A stretch of 64,000 nt of DNA from Bathynomus jamesi. Its lineage: Eukaryota > Arthropoda > Malacostraca > Isopoda > Cirolanidae. The notes below the pieces were generated by a model. The model worked only from the letters and a program-made list of their open reading frames with translations, ran no database searches and was not told the origin of the DNA. A program made the translations under genes and the position numbers. Every line of letters begins with the position of its first letter. Position 1 is the first letter of the stretch. The stretch covers positions 1,006,001-1,070,000 of the forward strand of contig JAJOZX010000880.1 of NCBI GenBank assembly GCA_023014485.1, read 5' to 3'. Shown piece by piece: positions 11,666 through 24,497 of the stretch.

Positions 11666-12258
11666 TTAAGAAAACAGTAGGCCCATCGCCAACTTACTGA
11701 CAATATACGAATCTAATTTGTACAACCCAGGGCTAATATTAAAGACCAAATCCGCATTATTCTTGATCACACTTGATTCCAATATATTTCTGCTAACAAT
11801 AGATTTACTAAACCTTAATTTAGAAGCATTTTTCCAATCAATGGGATGATTACTGTAGAATCTCTTACGTGAATGAAAATGGCGTTAGATTCCTGACCAC
11901 TTCTTATACTGTATTGATGCTGTTTAATACGTAACTCAAGAGTCTTACCAGTTTGGCCAATGTAAAATTTATTACATATTGTGCAAGGGATTTTATATAC
12001 ACACCCATGTTCACTTAAAGGGGAGTTCTTAATCAATGAATTCTTAATGACATCCAAATTTTTGAACGCAATATTTACGTTAAAAGTCCTCAGCAGGTTC
12101 GGGAGCTCTAGGAAATTTTCTCTGAATGGTAACGCTAAAACATTTTTTGTGTTATAAGGAATCTTATCCTTTACTTCGTAGAAGGTTTTCTTTGCCATTT
12201 TTAAGGACTTATCTATGCAGTTCTTTGCTTTTGATTTAAAATACCCAAAGAACTGCAT
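11666..12258 (-). pseudogene. PLE A GIY-YIG endonuclease, left arm
   Basis: The open part (12258-11815, 147 codons) has KKTFYEVKDKIPYNTKNVLALPF, then GCVYKIPCTICNKFYIGQTG (the GIY and YIG motifs with a Cys pair) and LRIKQHQYSIRSGQ with the Arg of the GIY-YIG core. A frameshift near 11860 moves the rest (WKNASKLRFSK to LAMGLLFS) into another frame. The RT domain is missing. Full-length PLE proteins carry RT before this endonuclease, which nicks target DNA. Confidence 0.88.
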
Positions 12259-12264
12259 AGATAA

Positions 12265-12799
12265 GTCCTTAAAAATTGCAAAGAAAACCTTCTACGAAGT
12301 AAAGGAAAGATTCCTTATAACACAAAAAATGTTTTAGTGTTACCATTCAGAGAAAATTTCCTAGAGCTCCCGAACCTGCTGAGGACTTTAACGTAAATAT
12401 TGCGTTCAAAAATTTGGATGTCATTAAGAATTCATTGATTAAGAACTCCCCTTTAAGTGAACATGGGTGTGTATATAAAATCCCTTGCACAATATGTATA
12501 AATTTTACATTGGCCAAACTGGTAAGACTCTTGAGTTACGTATTAAACAGCATCAATACAGTATAAGAAGTGGTCAGGAATCTAACGCCATTTTCATTCA
12601 CGTAAGAGATTCTAATCATCCCATTGATTGGAAAAATGCTTCTAAATTAAGGTTTAGTAAATCTATTGTTAGCAGAAATATATTGGAATCAAGTGTGATC
12701 AAGAATAATGCGGATTTGGTCTTTAATATTAGCCCTGGGTTGTACAAATTAGATTCGTATATTGTCAGTAAGTTGGCGATGGGCCTACTGTTTTCTTAA
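12265..12799 (+). pseudogene. PLE A GIY-YIG endonuclease, right arm
   Basis: Mirror copy of the left arm. The open part (12485-12799) runs from FYIGQTGKTLELRIKQHQYS through HPIDWKNASKLRFSKSIV to the C-terminus LAMGLLFS. Frameshifts lie upstream near 12300, 12390 and 12497, so the two arms are broken at different places and neither could make the whole domain. Confidence 0.88.
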
Positions 12800-13502
12800 T
12801 TGCATTTTTTGCCTCTTAATGGTTTGCCCTGGTTAAATAAATAAATATTATTGTAAGAACTGTTAACATTCTTATGTGTCTAGTTTAATTGTAATATTTC
12901 TTTCGTGTATAATCTTTGGTTGCTGGGTGGTTTATTGGATATTTGAAGTGGGTTGCTGTTGGATAACTATTTTTTCCAGATTGTTTGTTGAAATTTTGTA
13001 ATAATTCTGTAAGACGATGGCAACTTTCCCTTTGTTTTCATTAATTTCGGGCCTTGTAATTTTTCCTATTTCAATTAAATATTAGTGTTAATAACCATTA
13101 TAATAATAATTTTTTTTTTTTTTTAGGTTTTCTGTACTGGTGTTTTGTCTAATTTCATCTGTATAGTAATTAATCAGCCTACAGATTATGTTTTCTATTT
13201 GTTATCTACGTCATCTATTTGTTTTTCATTAAATTCTTGCCTATTAATTGCCTGTTTTAATTAAATGTTAATAACCATTATAATAATTTTTGTTCTCTGT
13301 ATTGGTTTTCTTTTTGTCTAATTTCATCTATACAGTATATATTTTTTTATTCAGTTATTTAGCTGCCTACAGATTATGTCATCAATTTGGGGAAAAAAAT
13401 CTTTACAGGGCTTTAAGGCCTTTAATTTGAGGTGCCAATTGTGAATTTTTTGCTTGTCTATTTAACTCAAATACTTTGTAATCTCCGTCTATTTTCTGTT
13501 CT

Positions 13503-13539
13503 TCCTTGATAATGTGAATATATCACGAAAGCGCTCGGA
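13503..13539 (+). ncRNA. Degenerate hammerhead-like motif, PLE A right arm
   Basis: Short stem I (UCC/GGA), core UUGAUAA in place of CUGANGA, stem II GUGA-AUAUA-UCAC, GAAA, minimal stem III GCGC and UC at the expected cleavage site. The following sequence (TTTCCTTTTCCTTGTGG) is the same type that follows the better motifs at 55469 and 24393. Confidence 0.45.
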
Positions 13540-13609
13540 CTTTGTGTTTCCTTTTCCTTGTGGTTGTTTGCTTATTAATAAGGTCACGTGTTATTTTGTG
13601 ATTCTAGTG

Positions 13610-13652
<43 letters not shown>

Positions 13653-13660
13653 CTCGTATA
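13610..13660. repeat. (TA)n microsatellite
   Basis: TA repeats between PLE A and the LINE B 3' end. Confidence 0.9.
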
Positions 13661-13666
13661 TACACG

Positions 13667-13989
13667 CAGGAAGGAGAGGCCAAGGGCGAATCCCTGTAAA
13701 AACGCCCCCATCCCCCACAGAGGAAGAAGAGAACCAAAATCAAGGTCTAGGGTTTTCGAGATACCTGGACACTCTGTGTTTGAAAGATTGGAGGTCATAC
13801 ACAGGGGGAAAGATGGAGTGAGGAAGATTGTGCCAGAGTTGACCTGTTTAGTAGATGAAAGATTGAAAATACCGACTAACCCTTACGTTGTTGAGTTGGA
13901 CAGAAAAGGAATGAGAAAGTGTCGAAAGTCTGGTGGTGCTGCTTGCTCTCCTTAAAGGAGAAGGCACGCAGTTAGAGAGTTCAGAACGA
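13667..13989 (-). pseudogene. LINE B 3' end fragment
   Basis: The reverse complement matches the C-terminal coding end and 3' UTR of LINE B at 44850-45165: the VYDLQSFKHRV..L type ending, then cttgattttggctc, cgcccttggcc and ccttcctgc. It is a 5'-truncated, frameshifted copy. Confidence 0.8.
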
Positions 13990-14149
13990 CTCACAACGGT
14001 ACCAGATGAGCCGGGTGCACCTGGTTATGTGCGATGTAGATTGCGAGAGAGCAACTCGCTTCTCCACCAAGCCAGGCCTAGAAGCAGGGCCACCAGCTTG
14101 ACCTTCCTCTGAAGAGAGACCAACGCACGGAACTGCTACGAGGTTGCGT
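13990..14149 (+). pseudogene. LINE A 3' UTR fragment
   Basis: Matches 9730-9893 (agatgagccgggtg, gagcaactcgct, ctccaccaagccagg, gaagagagacc), fused head-on to the LINE B fragment. Confidence 0.85.
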
Positions 14150-14153
14150 GTAG

Positions 14154-14159
14154 TATATA

Positions 14160-14209
<50 letters not shown>
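14154..14209. repeat. (TA)n microsatellite
   Basis: TA repeats following the LINE A 3' end. Confidence 0.95.
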
Positions 14210-14214
<5 letters not shown>

Positions 14215-14266
14215 GTGTGTAGGTAGAGCAAGCCCGAAGCAGTACGAGCGTGACTGTGATTGATAT

Positions 14267-14383
14267 TAGTGGTGCACCGATTAATCGGTATCGGCACCTG
14301 ACATGCCGATATTAGGAAAATACCTGGCATGGCCGATTAATCGGCATGCTAGGTGCCAATACCGATTAATCGGTGCACCACTA
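14267..14383. mobile_element. hAT MITE with perfect 8-bp target duplication
   Basis: 117 bp, nearly fully palindromic, ends TAGTGGTGCACCGATTAATC. It is flanked by attgatat at 14259-14266 and 14384-14391, the 8-bp duplication expected of hAT transposition. Non-coding. Confidence 0.93.
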
Positions 14384-14439
14384 ATTGATATACGAGTAAA
14401 TCTGTACTGCTTTAGGGAGGAAACACACACTTGCCATAC

Positions 14440-14740
14440 ATCTTCCTCCTGAAGAATCATGCACCAGGACCGATAATAACTAGGGGTGTTTGCAATATAA
14501 ACTAACGAAAATTGCAATAAAGTGAATTCAGACATGGATGTTCTTTGGATTAGACTAACACACACCACTGTCGCGAAAGCCACGTACGAAAGCCTCGTCA
14601 ATACTTTGATCCTCCCCTCTATTTGCTTGGCAATGCTGCTGCGATCTGCTCGTACCCTAAAATGGGCGTATGGGCGGAATGGTTCTCCTTGTACAAAGAT
14701 GTTTAACTCTTCATAGTTCCACTTAAACTTGGAATGCATC
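14440..14740. repeat. Diverged repeat of unknown family (copy 1)
   Basis: Shares blocks in the same order with 61000-61265: gaatcatgcacc.ggacc, tgcaat..aaactaacga, tgctcgtaccctaa.gggcgtatg. A 152-codon minus-strand ORF covers part of it but matches no known domain and is not conserved in frame in the other copy. Confidence 0.6.
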
Positions 14741-15705
14741 GATGGACTACTTTGTGGGTGTGTATAACCATAAAGTAAAGTCAGAATTATCCAATGATTA
14801 CATATAATATATATACTGTAGGCCTTAATTGGCTTTATGTTTTATTCTTAAAAAATTGTTCTTTGAAGGGAAATGAATAAATAAAGATTTGAGAAAATGT
14901 TTTCGATATTCATTTGTTAAAATTTCAGTTTATTTCAGTTTATTTGAAAATATTTACGGATTTTATGTAGATGAGTAGAATTTAATTATTAAATACAGAT
15001 GGTGTGTACAGTGGTAAACTGTCGCAGATGGTGTATACAGTGGTAAATTGTCACAGATGGTGTAAACAGTGGTAAACTGTGTTTATGAATCGTTCACGTT
15101 TTACAACGTCTAAAAATTGTTTTAAATTCGTCGGGTTTAAACTAGGCCAAACTTCCGAACCGGATTTATATTTTAACCAAATTTCATATCATGAAACGCG
15201 AAACAAAAGTTGAAAGACGTCACGAGTAACTAGTTTTTATTGGCATTCAGCCATCGGTGGACGTTAGAAAAGATTTGGCATCATTTAACGCAACCGTGAT
15301 TCACTCTTTCAATTTTGGTTAAGTTTTGAACAGTAAATACTAATAAATACCGATAATAATAATAATAATAATAATAGTAATAATAATAGTAATAATAATA
15401 ATATTAATAATAATAAGTTTTGAGAAAACATTTAAATATTATCATTAATATAAATTAGGACCAAATTCCTTTCATGATTTGAACAATTTCCTTTCTAAAG
15501 TTACGCGCAGAAAAATCTTGTTTACGACAACCAAAAACCTGGGTAACGATTTGTTAGCGATTCCGAATGTTTAATCCAACCATGGTTGGCTTAAACGTCT
15601 GAATTGGTTGGCAAACGGAAAACCATCCGTTTGGTTTTCGTAACCGAGTAATTTTTCCTCTTTTCTCTCTTTATTTAGATAACAATTAATTATAATTATT
15701 CCAAA
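14741..15705. other. Upstream region of the host gene; no other gene
   Basis: AT-rich. It has three imperfect units of a 31-bp repeat (gatggtgta.acagtggtaaa.tgtc) at 15000-15080 and a (TAA/TAG)n tract at 15351-15415. The promoter of the downstream gene should lie here or further up; no convincing core motif is visible. Confidence 0.5.
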
Positions 15706-15805
15706 ATGATGGTCTTTTTATACCTTTTGTGTGTCGGGATTTTATCCCAAATAGCTTCCTCCTACTGGAAGGAGGAGGAACCCATATGGGAGGGGGACTG
15801 GAAGA
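15706..15805 (+). CDS. Host gene exon 1 (signal peptide)
   Basis: Starts with two ATGs. [20 protein letters not shown] is a typical signal peptide with a likely cleavage after IASS or nearby, followed by [13 protein letters not shown]. The donor gtaagt at 15806 leaves phase 1. Confidence 0.75.
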
Positions 15806-17723
15806 GTAAGTATATTACGAAGTTAATGTCTTTTATAATCCTTAAACTAAAGATAATTTCTAAACAGTTAAAACGTGATCATTTACGCGAGAATGCGTTA
15901 GTCTTTTTAGGTGATTATCTTCGATTGATTTGGTTACATTAACGTGTTCACTCATATCTATTCATATTTATTGAACTTGTACTACGCGAAACCACTCAGC
16001 CACAAAATATTCCCAGAGTCCCGGGACCGAAATCCCCCGGATTTCTAGATAAAATTCTTAGGCAAAATTTCCTACTTGGTCGAATTGGTGGGTTCAACAC
16101 CGGTGGGTTCAACATCGGCGAGTAGAAGGTTCTACGTTTTCGCTCAGAAATAAGTGATTGGTTGAAGAGGCTCGTTTGACGATAACCCAAAACAGATATT
16201 AAGCACACCGGACAAAAAATTAGTCACCCCTCTCAGAATGTACCTAATAACGTGTGACGGCGCCTCTGGCCTTGATAACCGCACGAATCCGGCGAGGCAG
16301 AGACTCTACGAGGTTGTGCATGTACTGAACATCGATTTGCTGCCACTCATTCATCAGCCGGTCCCGAAGTTCCGCCAGAGTCCGTGGGTGTCTATTCCTG
16401 CGCTTCACTTTCTGTTTCCAGCCTGAACAACACCTTCAACGCATTCAGGATTAAAGGCTTCATTGGACCTGCGATGTACTCGTCGCCTCCCATCATTGGA
16501 GAACAAACAAAAACGGGACTCATCGGACCAAATTACACGTTTCCAATCTGCTGCAGTCCAGTTTTTGTGCCTCTGAGCCCATTATAACGTGCCAATTTGT
16601 GACTTGCTGTTAACAGCGGCTTCCGTGGTACCCTGCTCCAGATGTCCATCGCATGCAGTTCTCGTCGCAATGTCCGTTCGGAAATTGGTCGCTGGAGAAC
16701 CTCATTGGTTTCTTGGAGCAATTGTTCTCTGGTTTGAAAACGATTTGCAGTACTAGACGAGAAACATGGCGGCGGCCCCTATTGTCGAGAATTGTTTTCC
16801 GGCCACAGTTACGCCGTCGGTTGTCAGTTGATTGCGAACTACACCACTCTTTGTAAACTCGCTGGACAGTACGCGTTGACACACCAACAAATTGGGCTAC
16901 TTCAGACATTTTGTGTCCGTGGGCTCTGCCAAACACGATGGCTCCTTTTTGCCACTGAGTAACGTCTGCCTCACGACCCATTTTGCAGACTATATCCAAC
17001 ACACACTTTGTTCTTCACCAACTCACGAAACAGATCTGATCCTGTGTGCTACGTCACCGCTACTTGTCACTTACCAATGCTACATCAGCGCCCTCTGTGT
17101 GACCTTGAACTTCCTACTATCGGTGCTATTAGGGGTGACTAATTTTTTGTCCGGTGTGCATAAGTATATAGATTCCTTTATCCTTTAAGAGGCTCCCCAA
17201 ATGGACCAAGTACTCGAGGGACTCGCATTCTGATCATTCAAAAAGTTATAGGCCTAATCAGAACGATGACCTTAAATGCGGTCTTTTGACTGCGAGTAAA
17301 CTCTCATTTCATCAACTTTAAGGATTCTCGTGTCCTTCTTCAGGATAATCTCATTGTTCTCCTCGTATCCATGAATCGATCTTCGCGATTCAAATGCCGA
17401 GATTTCACTAAATTTTCTCCTTTTTTTTCACTGAAGTAAATTTTGGGGTAAATTCTTCATTTTCAGTTGAAATGTTGCTCCCTTTTTTTCATTTGCAAAA
17501 TTAACAAAGAATGAATGTGTTTCATGCACAGATCAAATGGGAACACATATCGTATTTGTTTATACTATGTACACATGTGTGTGTGTGTGTGGTTGTTAGC
17601 ATTGCTTTTTGGGGACCCCTCTTTATTGCGGGATCCACGGGCTGTAGCCGGCCGTGGTCAGAAGTAGACGAAGCTTCCACAATTGGCATCTCGCTCTTTT
17701 TTTAGGGGGAGGGGGAGTGCTGA

Positions 17724-17769
<46 letters not shown>

Positions 17770-17854
17770 TGTGTGTGTTGTGTAGTTAGATAAATAATAA
17801 CTGAAGTGAAATGATCATTTACATAAAAATTACTTGAATGACACCACACATACC

Positions 17855-17915
<61 letters not shown>

Positions 17916-18818
17916 GGCGTCCCAAAAAAATGTATACACACTTTAAATAATTATAAAGGCAGTGTTTATTAAAATACATTTCATTTTCAAAATGTAATAG
18001 AATCTACAGACATTATTTAATTGTTTTGTCAACGCCTGTTTTCAAACTGACGTCCGTTCTGGTCCAGGCACTGCTGATAACGCGAAGCAATGGAATCGCA
18101 AACATCACGAAACATTTCGTTTGGTATTTGTGTGCATTCTCGTTCAATGGCTGCTCTCAATTCAGCGACTGTTGCAGGTTTTATAGCGTAGACTTTGTCT
18201 TTTAAGTATCCCCATAAAAAAAAGTCTAGTGGTGTGAGGTCTGGTGAACGCGGAGGGTATTCTACGAAACCCCTTCGTCCAATCCACATCCACATCGTGC
18301 CAAGTACCACTCGCAATACTCCACTCTTCGGTCCGGATCATCATCTTCATTAATAGCATGGACTAATCTTGGAATGTAACTTTTCCATTGACAGCGCTTC
18401 AAAATGCGTTGGACAGACGATTCTGAAATTCCTACCTCACGACTCGCTTGCCGCACAGATTTTCTTGGACTTTGGTGATACGTTTCCAGTACTCTTTCTT
18501 GCTTTGTGGGGCTTGTCGATGTCCGTGGTCTTCCGGAACGCTTCTTGTGGACATTCTGAACAGTTCCATCGGCTTCAAACTTATCTCTAATTCGAGTGAT
18601 GGTAAGTCGCGTTGGTGGATCTGTTTGAAACTCCCTCCTAAACTGTCTTTGCACTTCAACTGCGTTTTCACACTTCCAGTAGCATTTTAGAATGAATTTC
18701 CTTTGTTCAAAGCTTAGTCTGACTGCCATTATTAATTCTAATGGGTTTAACTTGGAAAGAAAGAAACATCAATTGAGCTATCAGCTGTTAAAGTGTGTAT
18801 ACATTTTTTTGGGACGCC

Positions 18819-18908
<90 letters not shown>

Positions 18909-19526
18909 GGTGGTATGAAATAATGGCTCTATTACATTGTTTGTATAAAAATAGTATTTGTTAAATAGGATTCTTTGTTTATTTGTTACTGGAATAATTT
19001 TAGGTTGAAAACACTTCCTAATTAATATTGAAGTAAATATAATTAATTTCTTCTTTTTCAGACTGCGGCTATGACGAAAGTGGAATTGTTTATTCGTGGA
19101 ATACGAGTAGGATACTCTCAATCCACTTCTTTATCCCCTTGAATTGGGGGGGAAATGCGACCACTGGCGATGTTCTAACAATGAAGTGGGATCACGCGCA
19201 AATCGTCGTCGCCAATGATGGAAGTTTTGAAAGCAATTCATCGGTTGAAACGTCGTTCCTCGAACCGAGACGCTTTCGTCTCGGTTGGAATAGACTAAAT
19301 TTAACAATTGACAACGCAACATCGATTCTCGAAATTGTAGACGTCGACGGACGAGTTCTTCTTCAGAGTCGCGTAAACGTCACTGAAGAAGAAACTGTGA
19401 CAATCACCGTACGAGGATTATTTTCATTTGTCAACTGCAAATATGGTTTGTTTCTAACTTTGTTTGTTAAAGAGAGCTTTAAAGCATAAAGTTTACGAGT
19501 TATAAAAGTAGAATCAAACTTTCCTT

Positions 19527-19569
<43 letters not shown>

Positions 19570-19883
19570 GTCTTTATTGAGAAGATCACATTACCTAAGA
19601 TATACACCACATCCAATGTCATCCATTTTGGTTTACGCAATGTTGGCATTAATCTGGTTTTTTAGTGACGAGTAGTTTAATTACAGTATTCTTATGTGAA
19701 TATGCCGTTAGGAAGTATGACGACACCTTTTCAGGCAAAAAATTTTGAGATTCATTTCTATTTTTAGGAAGAAAAATAAGAAATCAAAATAGAATTAGTA
19801 ATATATATATATATATATATACTTATACATACATACATACATATATATATATATATAATATATATATATTATATATATATATA

Positions 19884-19920
<37 letters not shown>

Positions 19921-22075
19921 TCCCAGGCGGTTCGCCTCATTTTTCATTATTTCGTTATCTCTCCTCCTCGTGTGCAGAGACGTTCCTTAATACTTATGTC
20001 GTTTCTATTCATTATATATATATACAGTATGTCCCACAAAAAGTACACCCAACTTTAGATTGTACTAACTCCTCCAAAAATTGAGATATTTCGGATCTGT
20101 TTGTTTGATTTAATATAGCAAATTATTCTTTGTTAACGTTCAAATTTATTCATGTTTAAACGAATTAGTGTTTAAGCATCTGCTTTTAACTGAAGGGTAC
20201 AACAAAATGGATTGCGCAAAATTGGTCAATGAAAAAATAATAATAGATACTTTAACATAATTTTAATAAGATACAAAGCAGATTTTTCTTTATTCCTTAT
20301 TACAAAAGTTATGCTTAGTTTCGTTTTCTTTCAACATGACCGCCATTCATATCGATACAAATCTGGAGTCGAGCTCTCATCTTCCCCATCACTCTTTTGA
20401 TAAGATCTGGAGTGTCTTTTAACAAGTTGATTTCAGCTGTGATGCGAGTCCTCAAATCATCTAAATTGATAGGTTGTGATGCAAATACTCTATTTTTCAA
20501 GTGACCCCATAAAAAGTAATCACACGGGATCAAGTCAGGGCTTCTGGGAGGCTATTCAATGTCATGGCCTGTAGCAATTACTCTTTGGTGGGAGACTTCC
20601 TGCAAGCGTTCCTTCACAATAACTCTCCTGTGAGCAGGAGCTCCGTCTTGCACCCACCAAATACGATTAAATCGGTTTCCATAAGCAATACGTAATTGTG
20701 GAAGGATTTCTCGGCCTATCATTTCTAGGTAAGCTTCACCATTTAGATTACCATCGTAAAAGACCGGGCCAATTAACGCTCCATTACCGCACATTCCTAC
20801 CCAGAGAGACAGTTTTTGTCTAGAGTTATTCTTTTCGTAGATATGATTTTCAGGTGGATGATTTTTTGGTGCATATTGACGGCAGATTTGTCTGTTCACT
20901 AGACCATTCATAAAAAAGGCCGCCTCATCTCCAACCACTAATTGTTCCGTGAATCTTTCTGGTTTTTCAAGAAACCACTGGGCAAACCTTAGCCGGCGAG
21001 GTAGATCTCCTTCAATGAGTTGATGTCGAATTTCCATTCTGTATGGGTACAAATTCAAATCCTCACGAACTATTCGATGAAATGACATTCGTGAGAGTTC
21101 TGTACCATTTCGCCTGGTGGACACTTTTGGATGTCTCTCTAATAAATGCCGAACATGCTGAATGTTCTTGTCTATTCTTACCGTCTTCGGATGGCCTGAA
21201 CGTCCTTTGTTCAAATTGAGGACCGTTCCTTCTTCTTTGTATTTCCGAACATTCTTCAAAATTGTATGTTTAGTTGGAGAAGCTCTATCGGGAAATTGCA
21301 GTTCGAAGGTATTCTGAACTTATTTTAAGCTTTTAGTTTGCAGATAAGTTGTGACCATGAGAACGCGCTGCCTTCGTGTAAACTGCATGATAAGGGTTTC
21401 AAAGTTATTTATAAATTTAGTAATTCAGATTCTTCATTTATATGTATGACTCGTATCTTAGATACAAAAGTTCCAATTATTTAAAAAAAATATTTGCAAT
21501 ATCCTTCGACGTAAAAAGTAGCACATTGGTTAAAGCAAGAGGAGCTATCTGGCTGGGAGAAATGATCATTCCGCGCAACCCATTTTGCTGTACCCCTCAG
21601 TTAAAAGCAGATGTTTAAACACTAAATCGTTTAAACATGAATAAATTTGAAAGTTAAAGAATAATTTGCCATATTAAATCAAACAAACAGATCCGAAATA
21701 TCTCAATTTTTGGAGGAGTTAGTACAATCTAAAGTTGGGTGTACTTTTTGTGGGACATACTGATATATGGACGTTGACTGAACAGTAAACATTTGAAGAG
21801 GTCACGAAAGTAGCGAAGTTGGGAGGAAATTCCATTTTCTCGAAACGGAAAATCATCGAAATTTGAAACCTAATCTAACTTAACTTAATAGATCAGATTA
21901 ATATCTTTGTGGTAGGTCTTATTAGGTTAAGCTTGCTTGTGAGAGGTTAGATTTGGTTAAATGCAATTGGGTTAGGTTAGATTAGGTTTCGACGGTTTTC
22001 CGTTCGATGATTTTCCGTTCGAGAAAATGGCGGAATCTCTGCAAAAAATGTGTAACTTTTAACATTTTAATTTTA

Positions 22076-22141
<66 letters not shown>

Positions 22142-22167
22142 ACTTTTAATTTTTTATTTTATTCATT

Positions 22168-22213
<46 letters not shown>

Positions 22214-22738
22214 GAGAAAATGGCGGAATTTCTGCCAAAAAAAGTATGACAATTAATTTTTAAATTTGGATCTTTTCGGTATGAGGGTCCCCACTAAAAT
22301 CTACATTATTCTACTTCTTTTCACCTTTTTATTACTATTCACTACATTTTAACTTGGAGAAACTAACCTAACCTAACCAACCTAACCTAACCAACCTAAC
22401 CTAACCAACCTAACCTAACTTAACCCCAACCTAACTTAACCCCAACCTAACCTAACTTAACCCCAACCTAACCTAACCTAACCTAACCAATGAGGAGGCA
22501 AAGGCACAAAGTGAAAGATTTATTCAATGCAATATTACATCACATTTACAATATTCCCAAAATCTAAAAAAAAGTGAAAGAATAAATTTAGGTTGGTTAG
22601 GTTAGGTTAGGTTAGTTTCTCCAAGTTAAAATGTACTGGATAGTAAGAAAAAGGTCAAAAGAAGTAGAATAATGTAAATTTTAGTTGTTTTAGTGCAGAG
22701 GCCCTCAAAACAAAAACATCCTTTAATTTATCCCCTTT

Positions 22739-22795
<57 letters not shown>

Positions 22796-23554
22796 TAACC
22801 TATACTAATAATGAGTATTTGATTAGTTAAAAGAGGAAAAATATTGATTAATTTAAGAAAAATGTTAATTGTTTACGTGAATATTTATTTGATATTAAAT
22901 GTTAATTAAGCGAATATTTAAAATTAACCTTTTTATTATTTGCAAAAACATTTTCAGATTGGAAATTGTATTACATCAGTGGAACACGATTGAACAACTT
23001 CACTCTTCCAACAATGTTCAAAGAAAATCTTTTGCGAATCCGGTTTTACTCACCTTCAGAGGAGGAGTTTAAAATTAACATAAGTTTAAAAACAAAGTCT
23101 TTCGTCCTTTGCCAAAACAAGAGCTTTGATGGTCACTCTGGTGACATTGTTCCTCTTCATCTGAATAAGAAATGCGTCCAAAGATTACATCTTGACGATA
23201 CATTGTCTCCTCGGACCTATTACGAATTAAACTTGACTCTTTCTTCTTTCGACCAAAAGGTAAAAAAATGAGGTTCATTTTTGTCCTTTTAAACCAAATC
23301 ATTACTAAAAAAAAGTTCATTAAAATGTGGTGCGCAAAAATAGCTTATTATAAAGACTAAAGATGTCTTTTTGTCAAAAAAAGGTTTACTTAAAGAAAGT
23401 TCATTTTAAGAAAAGTAAAAAAATTCAATTCTTTTTACAGCTAAAAAATGGGGTGCGACTTTTAAGTCTATTTAAATGTAACTTTTAATCGCGGTCTTTT
23501 CTCCTTTTAAACAGCTTCACCTCTTTCTTTCTCATATATACAGTATATATATAT

Positions 23555-23587
<33 letters not shown>

Positions 23588-24283
23588 ATTTCTTTCAATG
23601 AAGAGGAAAACTGCGAATGTTTTTTTGTTTTAATGGAAAAAGAATGACGTTAACAAAAAACAGTTAAATTTAACATGTTTTCTTTGATGTTTTTCAGGAT
23701 TATCAAAGTTTGGGAGATTACTCATTCAACTTAATACAAGTCCATGTTTTGGGAGCAAAGGACGTTCGGGTAGCGACTCGGGATCAGTTCCCAGTCGAAG
23801 TCTTTTATGAGGACGTCTTCCCGCCACAACAACCTGAAGAGGATGATCAAGGTAAGATGAAAAGGAGACAATTCAGTTTACGCATCAAACGTACACACAT
23901 TCACCCATACACTCTCACTCTTTTTAGACTTTATATATATATATACTGACTGCGAATTCATCGGCCCCGGGTTCGAATCGTACGAGGGTAGGCGGCGCGT
24001 AGTTCACTCAGCTGTTCATCCTTCCATACCAAAAAAAAAATGGTTGGTAAATAAATGGGTACCTTTGGTAGCCTAGTGGTTAAGATGTCGAGCTGCTGAT
24101 CGGCAGGTTGTGAGATCGAGTCCGGACGAAGACTTGGTAATTTCTGACTGGGTCGTGGTTCGGATTCCACGTCAAGCTGTAGGTCTAAGGTGGGTCAATA
24201 AGCGTTCGGATGAACAATTCTGGCGGAAACGAAGTAACTAACGAAAGTTATCTACATAGGCCCTACTTTCGTTAGTTACTTCG

Positions 24284-24319
<36 letters not shown>

Positions 24320-24463
24320 AAATGGGATGAATTTCATACTTAAACACGTGAAACGAACGAATGATGAAAACCCACATCAAAAAGAAAAATTTATTCCCTG
24401 ACGAGGTGTATAACTGAGTACACGAAAGATCTTGGAATATTTTTTTCTTTTTCCTGTGGGTTT

Positions 24464-24497
<34 letters not shown>

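Larger units (their letters stand above)
10892..13573. mobile_element. PLE A: 2.7-kb palindrome of two inverted Penelope-like 3' halves
   Basis: The left arm (10892-12227) and right arm (12246-13573) are near-perfect reverse complements around an 18-bp spacer (12228-12245). Each arm has the same parts going outwards: a remnant of the region between RT and endonuclease, a GIY-YIG endonuclease, a long AT-rich 3' UTR, and a terminal segment with a degenerate hammerhead-like motif. Only a few differences between arms were noticed (for example one base near 11063/13408, and the small indels that change the reading frame). Penelope-like elements are known to leave inverted or tandem partial copies. 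Confidence 0.9.

Noticed and set aside
14281..14739. 152-codon minus-strand ORF
   Set aside because: It runs into the hAT MITE and the frame is not conserved in the diverged copy at 61000-61265.
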